Source of the DNA: Knoxdaviesia capensis
Taxonomy: Eukaryota; Ascomycota; Sordariomycetes; Microascales; Gondwanamycetaceae
Assembly (NCBI GenBank): GCA_001510575.1
Contig: LNGK01000013.1
Coordinates: forward strand, 62,001 to 126,000
DNA: 64,000 nucleotides
Reading direction: 5' to 3'
Positions 1-13,136 of the stretch are shown one piece after another (the first letter of the stretch is position 1; each line of letters starts with the position of its first letter). The position numbers were made by a program, and so were the translations under genes. The notes below the pieces were generated by a model. It was given only the letters and a program-made list of their open reading frames with translations, was not told where the DNA came from and did not search any database.

Positions 1-3000
1 CACATGTAGCGGGGCATGGAACGGTGTAAATTAACTCCCTCGTTGGACAGACTGGACGCAAATGAGGAGGTCTCTGCCGGATACTACACGGGCAGACAGC
101 ACCGACCTGCATGCATCGAGGATTGTACTGTACACTCGTACATGCACCATTCAGGCAACCTGCGGGGAGGAGGAGCGGGCGGCTGTTCGTGGATGTTTGG
201 AGTGCTTGCCAAGGCCGACCGAAGCCCTTTGCGGCCGTGAACGCCCCCCTTTGTCAGCCGTCCGGTGCGGGCGAGTGCGCATTTGTCAAGTGGGAAGACC
301 GGGCATCTTGGATGGGTGATAAGGAAGAACCAACTGAGAGAGTATTGAGCTAGAAGGCCTCGGGGGGGGGTTCTACCCAGACACTATCACGCGAGGGCAC
401 GTATATGCACCCTGAGACTCGCGGAAGTGGCCCGAACATGGTCTGTTGTGCTGAGGAGAGAGACAAGCACACGCGCAGCCGCTTTGATGGCGTTCGTGAC
501 ACTTGGAGATGGGGAACGGTGGTATCTACTACGCATGTACAGAAGCACTGCCGCTATAGAAAAAGACGGCTTGAACGCAACACAACCGCAGCACAACCGC
601 AACACCCTGTCGAGCCTCGTATATTGCAAGTGCATGCTCCCGGGACGATACATGAGACGCGTGTGGTCCAGCACGATAGACACTCTCTCGCGCATGGCAG
701 CAAGGGTGCAGCAGACGTCCATGACGGATCCTACGTCGTGGGCGCACACTCGTTGCAGACGATATAAAAAGAAACGGGGAGTTGAGGGTGAGGTTCCAAC
801 GGACGGGTTGACACTTGCAGCAGACGCCGTCGGGAGCTGGGAGTCTATGAGTCGCCAAGAGGGAATGTAGGAGTGAGAGCAGGCTGTTTAGCGTATGGAT
901 AGATAGAGGGCAGTATATGTTCCAGCACGACCCTGGCGAGGATTGATTGGTATCCCTCGTCCACAAAGCCGGCGGGGAATGGGGAGACCGGCGGTGTGAT
1001 ACGGCGTTGGCATTGCCTTGATCCGGCAGGTCTGCCCGCACGGCCAGGAGCGCCTGCATCTGCACCCGACATGCATACCACTATGGCGGGTAGATTGGAA
1101 GCAAGGCCAGCAAGCTGTGGTGGTGGATGGTGCGTCTTTTGGATTTGCTTTTTCTATTTATACCAGCTCTTTCAAGGAATAGCGGCCGCAAAAGCACGGC
1201 TGTCGGGTGCAGGTGCAATATAGAAATTGGATGCCACGCGAGCACGACTCATTTTCGAACGATCGGCGGGGGGACAGAAGGAAGTGTGGAAGTTCTGAGG
1301 CGGGGCCGTGTGATATTGGCATCCTCCATCCATGCTCCCTCCCCCCGGCTGCGAGGGATCGAAATTGGAAGTTCTCTGCGTATATTGATTGCTCTAGGTG
1401 GCGCTTAGAAGGAGAAGGAGAGGTTTACGGCATTCTTTATACAGGAGGCATGGTCAGTCTGCTCGGGCCTGTTGGGACGGAGAGGAACCCAATATCAAGA
1501 TGCTGGGCCGGGGCCGGGGACTGCACATAGGACACTCTGCGATAGTTCGACAGGAAAAGACGTCTTCCCGTCCAAAAGCGGTGGATGTTCACCTTCTGGA
1601 AGCGAGCATTGATTTGAGTATAGATTAACTGTTGGTTCCCTCGCTCTGACCAACATCCGGGTTCTGGAAGCCTGTTCGGGTCGTAGCTTGCGAGGAGTTC
1701 ATGTAAGACGACGGCAGAGATAAGAATTGGAGAACGTGACATACAGTCAGCACGCACTCAGATACCGGTGTCTTTTTTCTGAATGGAAGGAGTCTGAAGA
1801 AGCCAGTGTCACTTGGTATGTTCCTGTAGGAAAGCAGAAAAGAATGACCTTGGTCGCATCCCTCCTGCAAGTGTCAGCACGAAATGCATCCCATTTTAGA
1901 GTGAAAGTCTCCGGTCTCTTCCAACCTGGCCGGACCGGTCTCGCGTGACTTCTCTGCCGACTCGAGAATGTGCAAGTACCGAACACTGTGAGTAGAAACG
2001 ATGTGATCAGGCGTTTCCCGGTGATGCTAGAGTCCAGTTGGTCAAGGTCAACCGGCCGGTATCTCGAACGTTGGTCGACGGAAGCCGTCTCTAAACACAC
2101 GCCCCGCCCCCCCTGCTGGTACTGCTGCCCACCCTCCACTTGCTCCCGGACCATGCCTTATCCAGCACACAAGCCAAACGACATGCCCTTCTGGCTGTGT
2201 CCGGCCTCAGGTCTGGTTGGATGCGACGCTGGCCCGCAAATATGGTGTATGCAGTATAGTGAAATTGATTAAAGTTGATTCCCTTCACGTATTCTAGGGC
2301 GTGGTCCCCACCTTGTTCTGTTCCTTCCTGATCCCGGTCGAACTTTTGTTCTCAGCACACCCTCCTCCTTTCTCTCCTCGGGTTTATTGAGTGCATGCGG
2401 CACACACACACATTCCGTGATAAGACAGACAGATGTTGGGTGCCGCGAACGACAGGGGGTGGGGGCCTCGGAGGCAAAACGTGTGGGAGGAGAAGGGCCT
2501 TTGGGCCAAGAAGCTGTATTGCGGTAGATGTGAGTGGGTGGAGAGGTGTGTGGTGCAATTCTCAACGGCCGCCTCGACAGACTCTCGTGTCGAGCAGTTG
2601 GATGTTCTTGACGGGTCTGTGGGTGAAGCATGGGGTCGTTGTGTCTCCGTCTGTATTCTGTAGCTGCCTTTCTATACAATGTCTCGTCCCTCGTCCAGGC
2701 GTGCTTTGCACTGTCGGTCTATCAGAGTACGGAAGAGGCCACTTACACTGTCGATACAGGCATTCTCATTGCTTGGGCATCGAAAGCCTTATGCTGAAAG
2801 TGTGTGGTAATACCGGGCAGCAAGGAAGCATCTGTTATGGGATTGGATACAGATAAGCGTTACTTTATATAGACCACGCAGAAGTGAGCTGATCCATACG
2901 TATCGTGATAAAGCCCATGGAGGCGACTGGGGGATGATGGTTGAGTAGGCACACATAGAAGCGCATTGAAGAAGACACTGCGGATCAGGTGTCAATCAGG

Positions 3001-4459
3001 TTTCACGGCCAGCCTCGAACCAGAGGGAGACAGGCACCACCACCATGGACACCGGGACGATGGACGAGTGACTGGGCGTCTTGGCCTACTATATCAACAT
3101 AAGTGTTCCGTGGGGGGGACACTTCCAATATGCACATCAGTCAATGGGTGGCCTGTGATCGGGTTTGTGAGGCACACTCTGTGGCAACAGTGAAGTCGTC
3201 TGCCAACACGCGTCTGCCGATATGGCGCGGCAGTGAGTCTGGGTGAGTGTCTGGAAGATGGCAGTTGGTGGCTGACGGAGGGTCCCCAGCACGGCTTTCG
3301 TTTTGTTTTTAATCAATAGGAAACACGACCAACCAACATACCGTACATATTGTGCATTCAAAGAAGCAACTGGCATCGGCACTATACGTGGTTAATTGAA
3401 TGGTCCGACACAGGCTGAATACGCGGAAAAGCGAGCAGTATGTGGTGGTAATATAAAGCACACACACTCTCTCTCTCTCTCTGGCAGATGTATCAAGAGA
3501 AGCTGGACAACGGCGGTAACAAAATCGGGAAGGAGGCCGTGGAAAAAGTGAGGCCGACGCAGTGGGAAGCTGCCGCCCGCTAAACCGCCTCGATTTGAGT
3601 GTTAGCGCTGAATACTCCATTTTTACAGGGGGCCGCAGTTCTGGGGCGGTTTTGTGTGTCCAGCTACAGTGTATCAATAGTAGTAGAGGTACTTGCAGGA
3701 ATAGACGTAGGCCAAGAAGGGGAGGATAAGACCAACGGGGTCCTGGGCAATAACACAGAGATTATACAGGAGCCCTTAGTGACGCATGTTATTAGGGGAT
3801 GTGCCACCACACGTTGGAAGTGTTCGACATACGAAGTCGGCCTGCCTGGCCGCGCCGAGAAAAAAGAAAAAAAAGACAGGCTCGGGAAGATCGATCGAAG
3901 AGAAAAGCAGGAAACCGCCGGCGGCCAAGAATGGGCGGCCAAGAGCTAGTGGCTCGGAAGAAACGGTTGGCATGAAGACAACAGCAGGAAACGCAGAGCA
4001 CAGAAGGGTAATGTGTATGTAGAGTTGCAATGCCCAGAACGTCCGCCTGGAGGCTTGGTTTCGGGGGCTTCTTGGCTGGGGGCTTGACGTGCTGTGAAGC
4101 ACTTACAGTACAATACTCTGAGCTCTGATAAGAGCCGACCCGGAGAACTTGGTTTGCCGCTGGGGATAGCGACGTTGTCTTTCTCGTCCACTGGTTCCCT
4201 CGACGTTGCCATACGGAGTGACTGCACGGCTGACGGCAAGCAATCTCTCTCTCTCGCCCAACGTCTGGCTGCAGTGGAGAGAATCCAGTAGTTGCAGGCA
4301 TCCAAGCCCTTTGTCAGACCGGCTCTCAATCAGGAAGGCTGAAAAGGCAGCCCCAGTTGCGCCCATCTACTACTGTATATCTATCTGTGCTGGCGATTGC
4401 GACAGAGGAAGCTCCAACACCCGGCTCGAACATGCTTCTATCGGGGCGCTGTGGGCCGG

Positions 4460-4533
4460 ATATGCGTCTATCGTGTGTATGCTCCACTCTATGCATGATA
4501 GACGCATATGGGGGGGGCGGCCATATGCGTCTA
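4460..4533. repeat. Three-arm inverted repeat (hairpin-forming)
   Basis: The arm ATATGCGTCTATCGTG (4460-4475) is answered by its reverse complement with one mismatch at 4494-4509. A third copy of the core, CATATGCGTCTA, lies at 4522-4533 and is a perfect inverted partner of the second arm across a G-rich spacer. The middle arm can therefore pair with either neighbour. No transposon termini or coding sequence are visible around it, so its role is unknown. Confidence 0.75.
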
Positions 4534-7493
4534 GGCGGTATATCACCGTGTCGACTGCTATCTCTGTGTGTGTGGCGTGTGGACGGGGGATCGCGGGCCC
4601 AATCAGCGCCAGCAGTGGGTTGGCTGCTCGCAATCCTTCCACTCCTACCCTGCCCGCCCACCTCTCTCCATCTGTGGAAACACGCCCGATAATATTTGGA
4701 AGGGGGGGACGACGGAAGAGAAAAGAAAGAATAAAAACAGGGGCTACAAAAGGCCCTCCGATCCCATTTTCCTAAACGGTGCGTTCTTATCAGTGGCGCC
4801 GCCATCGGGGGGTGAAACCAAAACCAGACAGCCAGCAAGCAAGACCCGGCCAGCTTGATTTCTTTTTTTCGACTTTATTTTGAAATTCTTCCACTGAGAG
4901 AATAATCCCACTCTTTTTGATGTCCTTAGGTGCCCATCAAAGCGACTGTCTTTGTTTTTAACGGCTTCCTATTGGCTCCGCCCTTTGCTGAAGCTCCCAG
5001 ACGACATCCAAGACCGGGAAAAAGGCCCCTATTATTTTCCGGCGCTCTGGGTTCTTGGCAGAGGCGGACATCAGCAAGGTGAGAAGCGAACAACTCAGCA
5101 ACAACAGCCAATACATTCTGGCCTGATGCTTGTTCCGTGTATCGTTGGACAAAGAGGGCAATCCGGTAGCCGTGTCCTGCACATTACATACATGCAACGA
5201 CACACCAGACACCGGTCCACAGCTGAGTAAGTTGTACGCCTGTCTCTGAGTCCAGGACCGAGGAGGGAGGATACGGGAGATAGGTCCAGGTGGTCCTGCA
5301 CTGGCTGACTTCCTCGTTTCGGAGCGCACATACGCACACTATTCGACGCCGGCCAATCGCCGGCTTGGGCGGCGTGTCTAAGGTTATCGAGGAGCTTGGA
5401 TCTGGATAACCTTCTCCCCTACTCTTTCTTGACTTGGTGGCCCCTCTGTTTTATCACGTCAGCGGAAACTGAATGTGCTGAGTTATTCCCCTCTCCTCCC
5501 GGTTGGCAAAAGCCTCTTTTCACGACGCCGAGGCCCCTCTATCAGCCAACCTCGCAGCCGCGGTACTGGCTGTATGTTCAGTACTGTTGCTGGTGTGGGC
5601 ATTGCTACCGCGGGATGGCTGCTGTGAGCCCAGCGTTGCAGCACTCGGTGATATCTGGCAGAACGACACACACTCTCACATGCATGAACGCACACACGAC
5701 ACAACTCCCAGGTAATGAGTGTATACAGAGTACACAGCCAGACGTTGCGTTGCGCCTGGCGCTGGCTGGCCGTCTGTTCTGTGCTACTCTAATCTTTGTC
5801 GTTTGTGCCCTCTTTCGGCCGTCGATACACAGTCCTCGTTGTTACCTTTCTGTTTGACTACCTGTACCAGGTAATGGAACTTTTGAAAAGAGGGTCCGCA
5901 CCCCCCTCCATCCCTCCCCATCCCTCCATCCCTCTCTTATCCCCCACACCCCCATTCTCTCTCTGTGGTGGGCTGTTTCCAAATCATTGAGTTCACCATA
6001 TGCTTGGCGCGCCTAACCCTCCATGTACGTACAGTACAGTACTGTACTGGACTGGACTGCCCTCGTCTGTCGTAGGAGTATGTCCGTATCGTCCCTGTGT
6101 GAGCTGTGTGTATAAGTAGCCAGGTCGGGTGCGCTGACGGCGGACAGACATCGGCGCATTCGTGAGCCCCAGGGGCGGGGCGGCAGATATGTGGTCTGAT
6201 ACTCAAATGCGCTGTGTCCGTCGCATGGAGACTTCTCCCGCTGTTTAACACTGCTGATTTGTGCCCCGGTGCCGGGTGCCTTATGCCATCATTCACCATT
6301 TTGCAGAACAAGTCCACCATACGTGCGATATGTTGCATATCAGCAGTTGCGACAGAACACAGGAGCCGCTGTTCCGTATACGGCTTGCGGGAGAGGGTAG
6401 AGCTCGGTCTAAAAAAGTGGCAGGTTCATGGGGGTTGCCGCGAGAGAGAGCGGCTGGCGAGACCCAGAGCCACATAAAGTTGATTGATAGGGACGCGGGA
6501 AAAGCATAAAAGGTCCTCCGTTGCGCTATGTTAGTGTACTGTCCTGTAGTGTCCTGTAGTTTCTTCCAGGGAGGAACCAGTGCACCGGGGTTTGGCCAGG
6601 GGCGCAAGAGAGCGGATATGCGGATACCGAAGAGGTCCTGCGAGATTTTAAAAGTGAACGGCCGGCCAATCATGGTGCGGGCGACTTGCTCAAATAGGAA
6701 TGTGAGTTGGACGGCTATTTGGGATGGCGAAAATTCGAGGGCTCGGTCGTCAGTGTGCCTGCTGGGTTGTGAAACTAACCATTTTTTTTTTATATTCCTT
6801 CCCCCTTTTTTTTTCTGATCTGTCGTGTGATATCGTAGTAATATTCTTAACTGAGAGGAACACTTCATAATGTACTGTACTACAGTATATGTCGGAAGTA
6901 GTTGGCGATGTTGGTTCACTTGGCTGTATGGTCTGCCAAGGTTGGGATCGCCAGCTGGGCTTTTTTCCGATCATTGGTAGCCAGCCAGCTAACACCAAGA
7001 CGTCAGCCAGGGTTTGGCGGGCGGAAGCCAAGAGACAGCGCTGGAGGAACAACGAAGAAAAAAGAAAAAAAACTCCCCCGGGAATATCAGGGGATAAAAA
7101 GTTCTTCCTTTCCACTGCTATGATAGGAAAGTCGACCAGATTGCCAAGAATTACTTAGTGGAAGACCGACCTCCACGACAGGAGAGATCGGCTCGAAAAA
7201 AAACACTTGGCAGCGGATTGTGGCTTTTTTTAGAATGTCCATGATGTTCGTTCAGTAAGACCAACTGATCTGGGTTGGTTTGCACCCCGACCCCGATGGT
7301 AACGTCTCGGCGCTGTGACAGGCCTTGGATCTTCTAGGCTTGAGGAAAGCTTGGAAGCTGAAGGTGTGTGTTTTTTCCTCGCTTTTTTTCCCCTGCGGGC
7401 CTGTTTGTCCTTGGAGAGAGCCTGCGGGCCAAGACTCAACTCCTCCAGGCCAAGCCCATCACGCAAGAAGGAACAGAATACGACCCAAGAGTC

Positions 7494-7621
7494 CCCTCTC
7501 TCTCTCTCCCTCTCTCTCTCTCCCTCTCTCTCTCTCCCTCTCTCTCTCTCTCTGTCTCTCTGTCTCTCTCTCTCTCTGTCCTCTGTCCTCTGTCCTCTGT
7601 CGCTCTCTCGCCTGGCCTACC
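7494..7621. repeat. Long CT-rich microsatellite
   Basis: About 125 bases of almost pure CT dinucleotides with periodic CCT/TGT interruptions end in a short CCTCTGT tandem. The apparent Ser/Leu-rich or Arg/Glu-rich open frames across it on both strands come from the repeat alone. Confidence 0.9.
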
Positions 7622-9000
7622 CTCGCAGGCTCGAGTCCGCCGCCCATGCTCAGGTGGCCCCCGGACAAAAGATATGGGAGGCCGAGGAAAATGGTTCCCA
7701 AGATCGGCTTGGCTGGGAGATTCTGGCTGGTCTCTCGCTGCTTGGCTTGGCCATTTGACAGGCATGGAAAGCTTGGGACGGCCTGCCCATCGCGACGACG
7801 AGTCATTCGAGAGCCCTAATAGCGCCGTGTTGTTTTCTGTCTTTCTTCCTTGAGATGCCTGAGATGCGGTACGGACAGTGGAAGTCGCGAGGCAGGAAGT
7901 TAGATTAGACACTGCGACGGAAAGTCCGTCGAAAAAGAAACCCCCCCTAAAACCAAACCTAAAAACAAACCCAAAAACAAACACCTAGGCGATAAGGAAA
8001 AGCATGTGATGCAGCGCGGATGATGTGGATCTCGGTCAGTTCCGAACACACCAGCGAGTCTCAGATAGTCGCCAAATGCATTCGCTGGTGGTGTGGCCAA
8101 TGGGTGCTCCGTTCAGGATTTGGCGAGAGGAGGGGGGGGAAGTGGTCGGAAGGCACAGATGTGGCATAGCTCGTTGGCCTCGGAGGTGAAAAGGCGCAGC
8201 AGACCAAATGGGCGAATGGATACGATTGCACTCTTCTCTTTCGTCTGAATTCTCGCACGGGTCTGAGAGAGGAGGGGCACAGCAGGCAAAAACCGCCTTT
8301 CAGAGGAGTCCATTCCAGGATTCCAAGGACAGGCACACACATCGCCCACACCGACAAACGACTCTCCACTAAACAGACAAAATGGCGATTTCCAATGCGC
8401 TCGCTTTGCGTGTGTTGCGCATGAAATAGGATAATGTCGATCAATGGCGGCGAAGGCCATCTCTAATTAAACCCCCCCGGAAGACGCGTTCAAGTGAGGC
8501 AAGTTTACCGTTATTTTCCCCCATTGGGCCCGTCTCGTCAATCTCATTTTTGATGTCGCATGCCCATCGCCACAGACCCTTTTTGTTTCTTTTTTGCCTC
8601 GCTCCATATGGCATTCTTATCAAATACATCGGCTGGTGGGTGGCGCCCGAGTAGCTCTAGAAGCGTCGGCGGAAGGCTTCTAGAGTCCTGTGCCGTGCGT
8701 GGCTCAGGGGCTTAGCACCTGTCGCGTACCGTATTCCATGCCCGTCGGTTCCGCCGTGGTCTCCGTGGGTGTGGTCGCAATCAAGTGGCGGATCCGAGAA
8801 CAGAACCAATCACTCAGTCTTCGACTGCCGGGCACACACACAGCCTGGAAAGGCAGTTCAATTGTTCAGGAAGCGAGAGAAAAAAAAAATCCCACGGCGA
8901 CCCTAGAAGCCATCATCGCGGTGATTCGAAGTAGCGGCTGTCAGAAATTCATTGAATCAGCGTGCTTCGAGTCAAACTCACTAGACTCTTGGGGTTCGAA

Positions 9001-9072
9001 GTACACACACACAAACGCGACATATGAAGTATACACGCACGCACACACGCGCGCGCGCACACACACACACTC
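9001..9072. repeat. Mixed CA/CG dinucleotide microsatellite
   Basis: Alternating purine-pyrimidine tract of ACAC, ACGC and CGCG units. It has Z-DNA-prone composition and accounts for a Thr/His/Ala-rich open frame running through it. No further function can be assigned. Confidence 0.85.
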
Positions 9073-10225
9073 CGGGGGAAGGCGCGATGTCCGGGCAGGC
9101 GCGAAGGTCCGGGAAGGAGCGATCGGGGGGCTTAAGTGGGAAGGAGCGCCCAGGGCCAAAGGCTTTCGGCTTCTTGCTTCCCCGTGGGCGCGCTTGAAGC
9201 ACTGTGAGCACGACAAAAGGGAACCAGAAGGAGGGGGGCGTACGTGGGCGGAAACATCGACAGTTTCCGAGGGGAGGCGAATGGCCTGATAAACAAGAGC
9301 CCTGGATGACGGCTGTGAGAGATCACGAGAGCGGCAGTTTACGGCGATCTTGCGGTTGTTCAAACACTTGACTACCTGGAACCAAGTTGACAATAAAGCC
9401 AAAATTAAAATGCTCCGGTTAACGCCTTCGGTTTGTCCCAGCCAACTGGAAGTTTTACGGCTGGTGTTGTTATCAGTGGAGCCGGTTCTGTATGATATTC
9501 TGGGCTCGTCGGTTTCTGGAGATCAAACGAGAATGCGCAGGATGACAGGCGATCTATCTCAGAGAAATAGCGTATCACCTTTCAGTAGGAGCCTGAACGA
9601 CAGGCATCAAGAGGGTGAGATCGGATGCCAATATTAAACACCAACACGATGCCAATGGCTGGCAAGGCTGAAGCAAGCGATCTCCAGCTTTCGAAACCGC
9701 TTGGCTGGAGATCCTAAGCCGTCGGTTTGCGCGAACAGCCAGCTCTTTCCATGAGAACCATGAGAAGGTGGGGGGAACGAAAGATAAGAGATACCGGAAC
9801 GGATGAGGACCGAATCCTTCGAGCCCGAAAATAGTGTCTGGCTCGGCTGGTCACCAGTCGATACCTGTGAAAGTGGAGTGTGATACACGGAGCGAGATTG
9901 GCTTGGAATGCCACCGTCCCACACCTCCACGGACAACGCTCTGGATCTAGACAGAACGACGAACCAACCGGCTAACCCCAACCCCAAAGTGCTCAGGCGT
10001 CGGCTCCTCTTCCACACAACACGGACAGCCAAACAAAAGGTCCTTGGATGGACGGCTCCGAGGCGACACAAACTCCAGCAGAGTGGTAAACCTCCCCCAC
10101 ACCAGAGCATTAAGAAGAAAAAACGGGCCGCCAGCCAGCTTGCTGTGGTTATCTCGCGTGACGAAGGGCCTAGAGTGAGGAAAGTCGTGCCTCCCACCCG
10201 CGAAGTTGAGCATGTGCCTGTCTAG

Positions 10226-10286
10226 TCTAAGTTAGGGAGATAGAGTGCTGTCTAAGTTAGAGAGATAGAGTCCTGTCTAAGTTAAA
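10226..10286. repeat. 25-bp direct tandem repeat, about 2.5 copies
   Basis: The unit TCTAAGTTAGRGAGATAGAG plus TSCTG occurs at 10226-10250 and 10251-10275, followed by a partial third copy. The two full copies differ at two positions. It lies in non-coding DNA. Confidence 0.85.
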
Positions 10287-13089
10287 GCATTGGCTCCTCC
10301 AGAGCCGCGCGAGTGGGTGAATTCGGGGATAGTGTTTCTTTTTGCGTCTGGGGTGGTTCGTGCTCCGTGGAATCCAGGATTGGCGCGAGTTTCTGAGTTG
10401 GGATGGTGAAATATGTTCTGTACAGTACAGGATAGTAATGTCAAGACTCCCCAATACCGCATTGCTTGTTGCGTGATTGACTTACTGGTGATTGGCAGGA
10501 ACAAACAGGGTCAGAATGGCCGAAATGGAAACTTGGCTGCTGGGCTCCTCACACACTAATCAAGCGGAAAGCCCACCGACGGCGAGGAAACGGCCATTAC
10601 AAAAGGACTTGTGCTGCCAAGAGAACTGCAGCATGCTGTCCTCGATACCCAGCTTCCCATTGTGTGAGTGGCATGGGCCCGGCAGCCATGCGCGGTAACG
10701 CTAGTCCTCAGTTGATCACCCATGCAGCTGCCATCCCGCCTGGGTGCTTTTGTAGCCGCAGCAGCCAAGGCCAAGACCATCGAATAAGAAATGATACGGA
10801 GGATAGGACGGAGGACACTGCTCCCCACGTTGCAATGGCTGGAACCAAACTACAAAGGTACGGCGCATGTTCCTTGGGCAAGAAAACGCACAGAAACCCC
10901 ACTCAAACATCCACCAGTTCCCCGCTGAATTAGGTTCGGGGCCTGCGAATGGGGGCCCTTAGTCCATGGCGAACTAGGTAAGTGGCCTCGTTTTGTCCTT
11001 CTCTTTTCTGCTTTTGTTTGCTTGTGTGGTGTGTGCGTGGAGGAGAGAAGCGTTGCGTTGTTGGATATGGAATAAACGGCATAGTCTCATGTGGAGCTCC
11101 TACACATGTCTAACGACGCCTTTTTCTTCGTTCTTTCTTCTTTTTATTTTATTCTAACTTTTTTATCATAATTCTTTTTAGCCCAGTTGCTTGAGGGACT
11201 GGGATGTCGATCTTCGCTGCCCCGGGCCTCCGCCGTCTTGGATATTCTGGCAAAGACGATATGATGCCGGCCGGGCACTCGCTTTCATGAATTCTGGCGA
11301 CGGGTGAGCACTTCCCCTTTCCAAGATTGGCGCGGGATATCGGCTATCCCGTCTAAAGAGAGAGAGACACGGAAGGAGCTCTTTCGACCATCGGCGTTGT
11401 GGTTTCCTTTTGGGAGTCGAAGCAGGTGCTTCCGTGCCTGTGCATGCGCTCCTTCTCCTGCTTTGCCCATCCTGTCTCATGACTGCCCGTTATCGTTTCA
11501 CTTCCTTATCAGCACAACTTGCAACGACGGTAAACCCTGGGCCAATCAACCCGCCCCGAACATAATGGCACACTTTTTGGGGGCTGGGTTCTTGCGCACC
11601 ACGTGATTTATTTCCTTGGCCCATCTCAACGCACCAACTCCTGACTTTCCTCCCCTTTGTTCCTGTTCTCACCACGGCTGTAACCTGGCGTCAGACCATC
11701 CCACTCTCACCACCATGTGGCGTCCTGGGAGAGATTATGCCTTTGCCTTTCAAACCTCTTTTTAAAGATATGCTTGACCTTCGCCCAGCCGTCGATGTTT
11801 CACCGGGCAACACACTCTCTTTCGCAGTCTTTTATTCCCGCCGATGTCGCTTAACATCGTGATGTGTTCTTTTTATAGCCGCTGTCGCCCATCAGTTGCG
11901 GAGTGACGGCTCACGATAGGGATCTTGGCTGCCGGCGAAACACGCCGTCGAGAACTGTGACACAGCTCCTCAATCCTCATATGTATAGCTCAGCCCGTGA
12001 TATATGCCTCCCCAGACAGCCGCACCATGACGCTCACGATAGCTTCATCCCCTTCCGACAACTCCTGCATCCCACGCATCCCCCTCCTCAGGGTTTGTTG
12101 AACCACTCTTTCTTTGAGCTGTTCTAATCGTCTTTCCCTGCACTTGGCTTGGTTTCTGGTTTTGTCTCCCATCCCGAAACTTCCATATAACGGCACCTCT
12201 GTATACAACCACAACCCACACGAAACGCCGTCTAATTCCTGATCACTCTCTATATATCATGCGTTATAGCCGATCGGGAAAATTATCACGGCAAACAATC
12301 CCACTCGGCCTCAGCATATGACTACTAAATGTCGAACAGATGTCGCCGCCACGCCCCCTCGAATGGATTATTTGCATTTTTTTGCTGCTGGATGTGTAGC
12401 GTCTCCGTTTCTTTCGTCCAGCACTACTGATATGTCTGGCATTTGTGTGTCTGGCCTCGTACAGACTGCCCCTCCATACCATAAAACCACGGTTCACGGA
12501 GGCGGTTTCTATCCGTCTAAACGCCTCCCTTAAGTCTAGCCCAGTGCTGGAAAGCTCCATCGAAGAAGCACTTTTGGCTTTTGCCGCATCGCGTTCTAGA
12601 GAACACACTAAACTATATCCAGACCCATGGCCAACCAACACCATCTTTCCAGCGAACCTTACGGGAGCTAGTGGTAGTTGAGGAACAAGAACTTTTAGTT
12701 CTTTTGGGGGTCCGAGAGGCTAGCTCGTGCGCGCGTGCGTTTGGCTCCGACCCGAAGTCGCTCCGTTTGAGTTATTCGCTCACCGAGGAGGGGAGAAATG
12801 ATAATGTCTGACTTACCTACCGCATGTGTCTCAAATAACGTTCCGTTCAGGATACCTTCGTTGACGAATAGCGAGATACCGTGCCCAGAGCCAGCACAGA
12901 GAGAGACACATGCAGTACATGCATGTGTTGTCTGGAATCACCACATTCCAGTTCCCCCTGCCCAAGCCTCCAGGAAACACAGGCAGATACTGGTCAGCCT
13001 CTTGGGGATCAAAAAGTTCCCTACCTCGAGAGTGCATATCTGCCATATTCCGGATACCCTGGCCATTATGCTGCTGCCAACTGTTGCTG

Positions 13090-13136
13090 TACGGTACTGT
13101 ACTGTACAGTACAGTACTGTACAGTACTATACAGTA
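13090..13136. repeat. GTACTGTAC palindrome cluster
   Basis: The stretch is built almost wholly from TACTGTAC and TACAGTA units in both orientations, so nearly all of it can fold on itself. Shorter relatives occur in other non-coding parts of the window (near 6,030, 6,870, 10,420, 28,750, 38,790 and 45,120) but I saw none inside the exons of confident genes. Confidence 0.8.

Noticed and set aside
7315..7984. Ser/Leu-rich and Arg/Glu-rich open frames around 7.3-8.0 kb
   Set aside because: All are generated by the CT microsatellite and have no flanking coding character.
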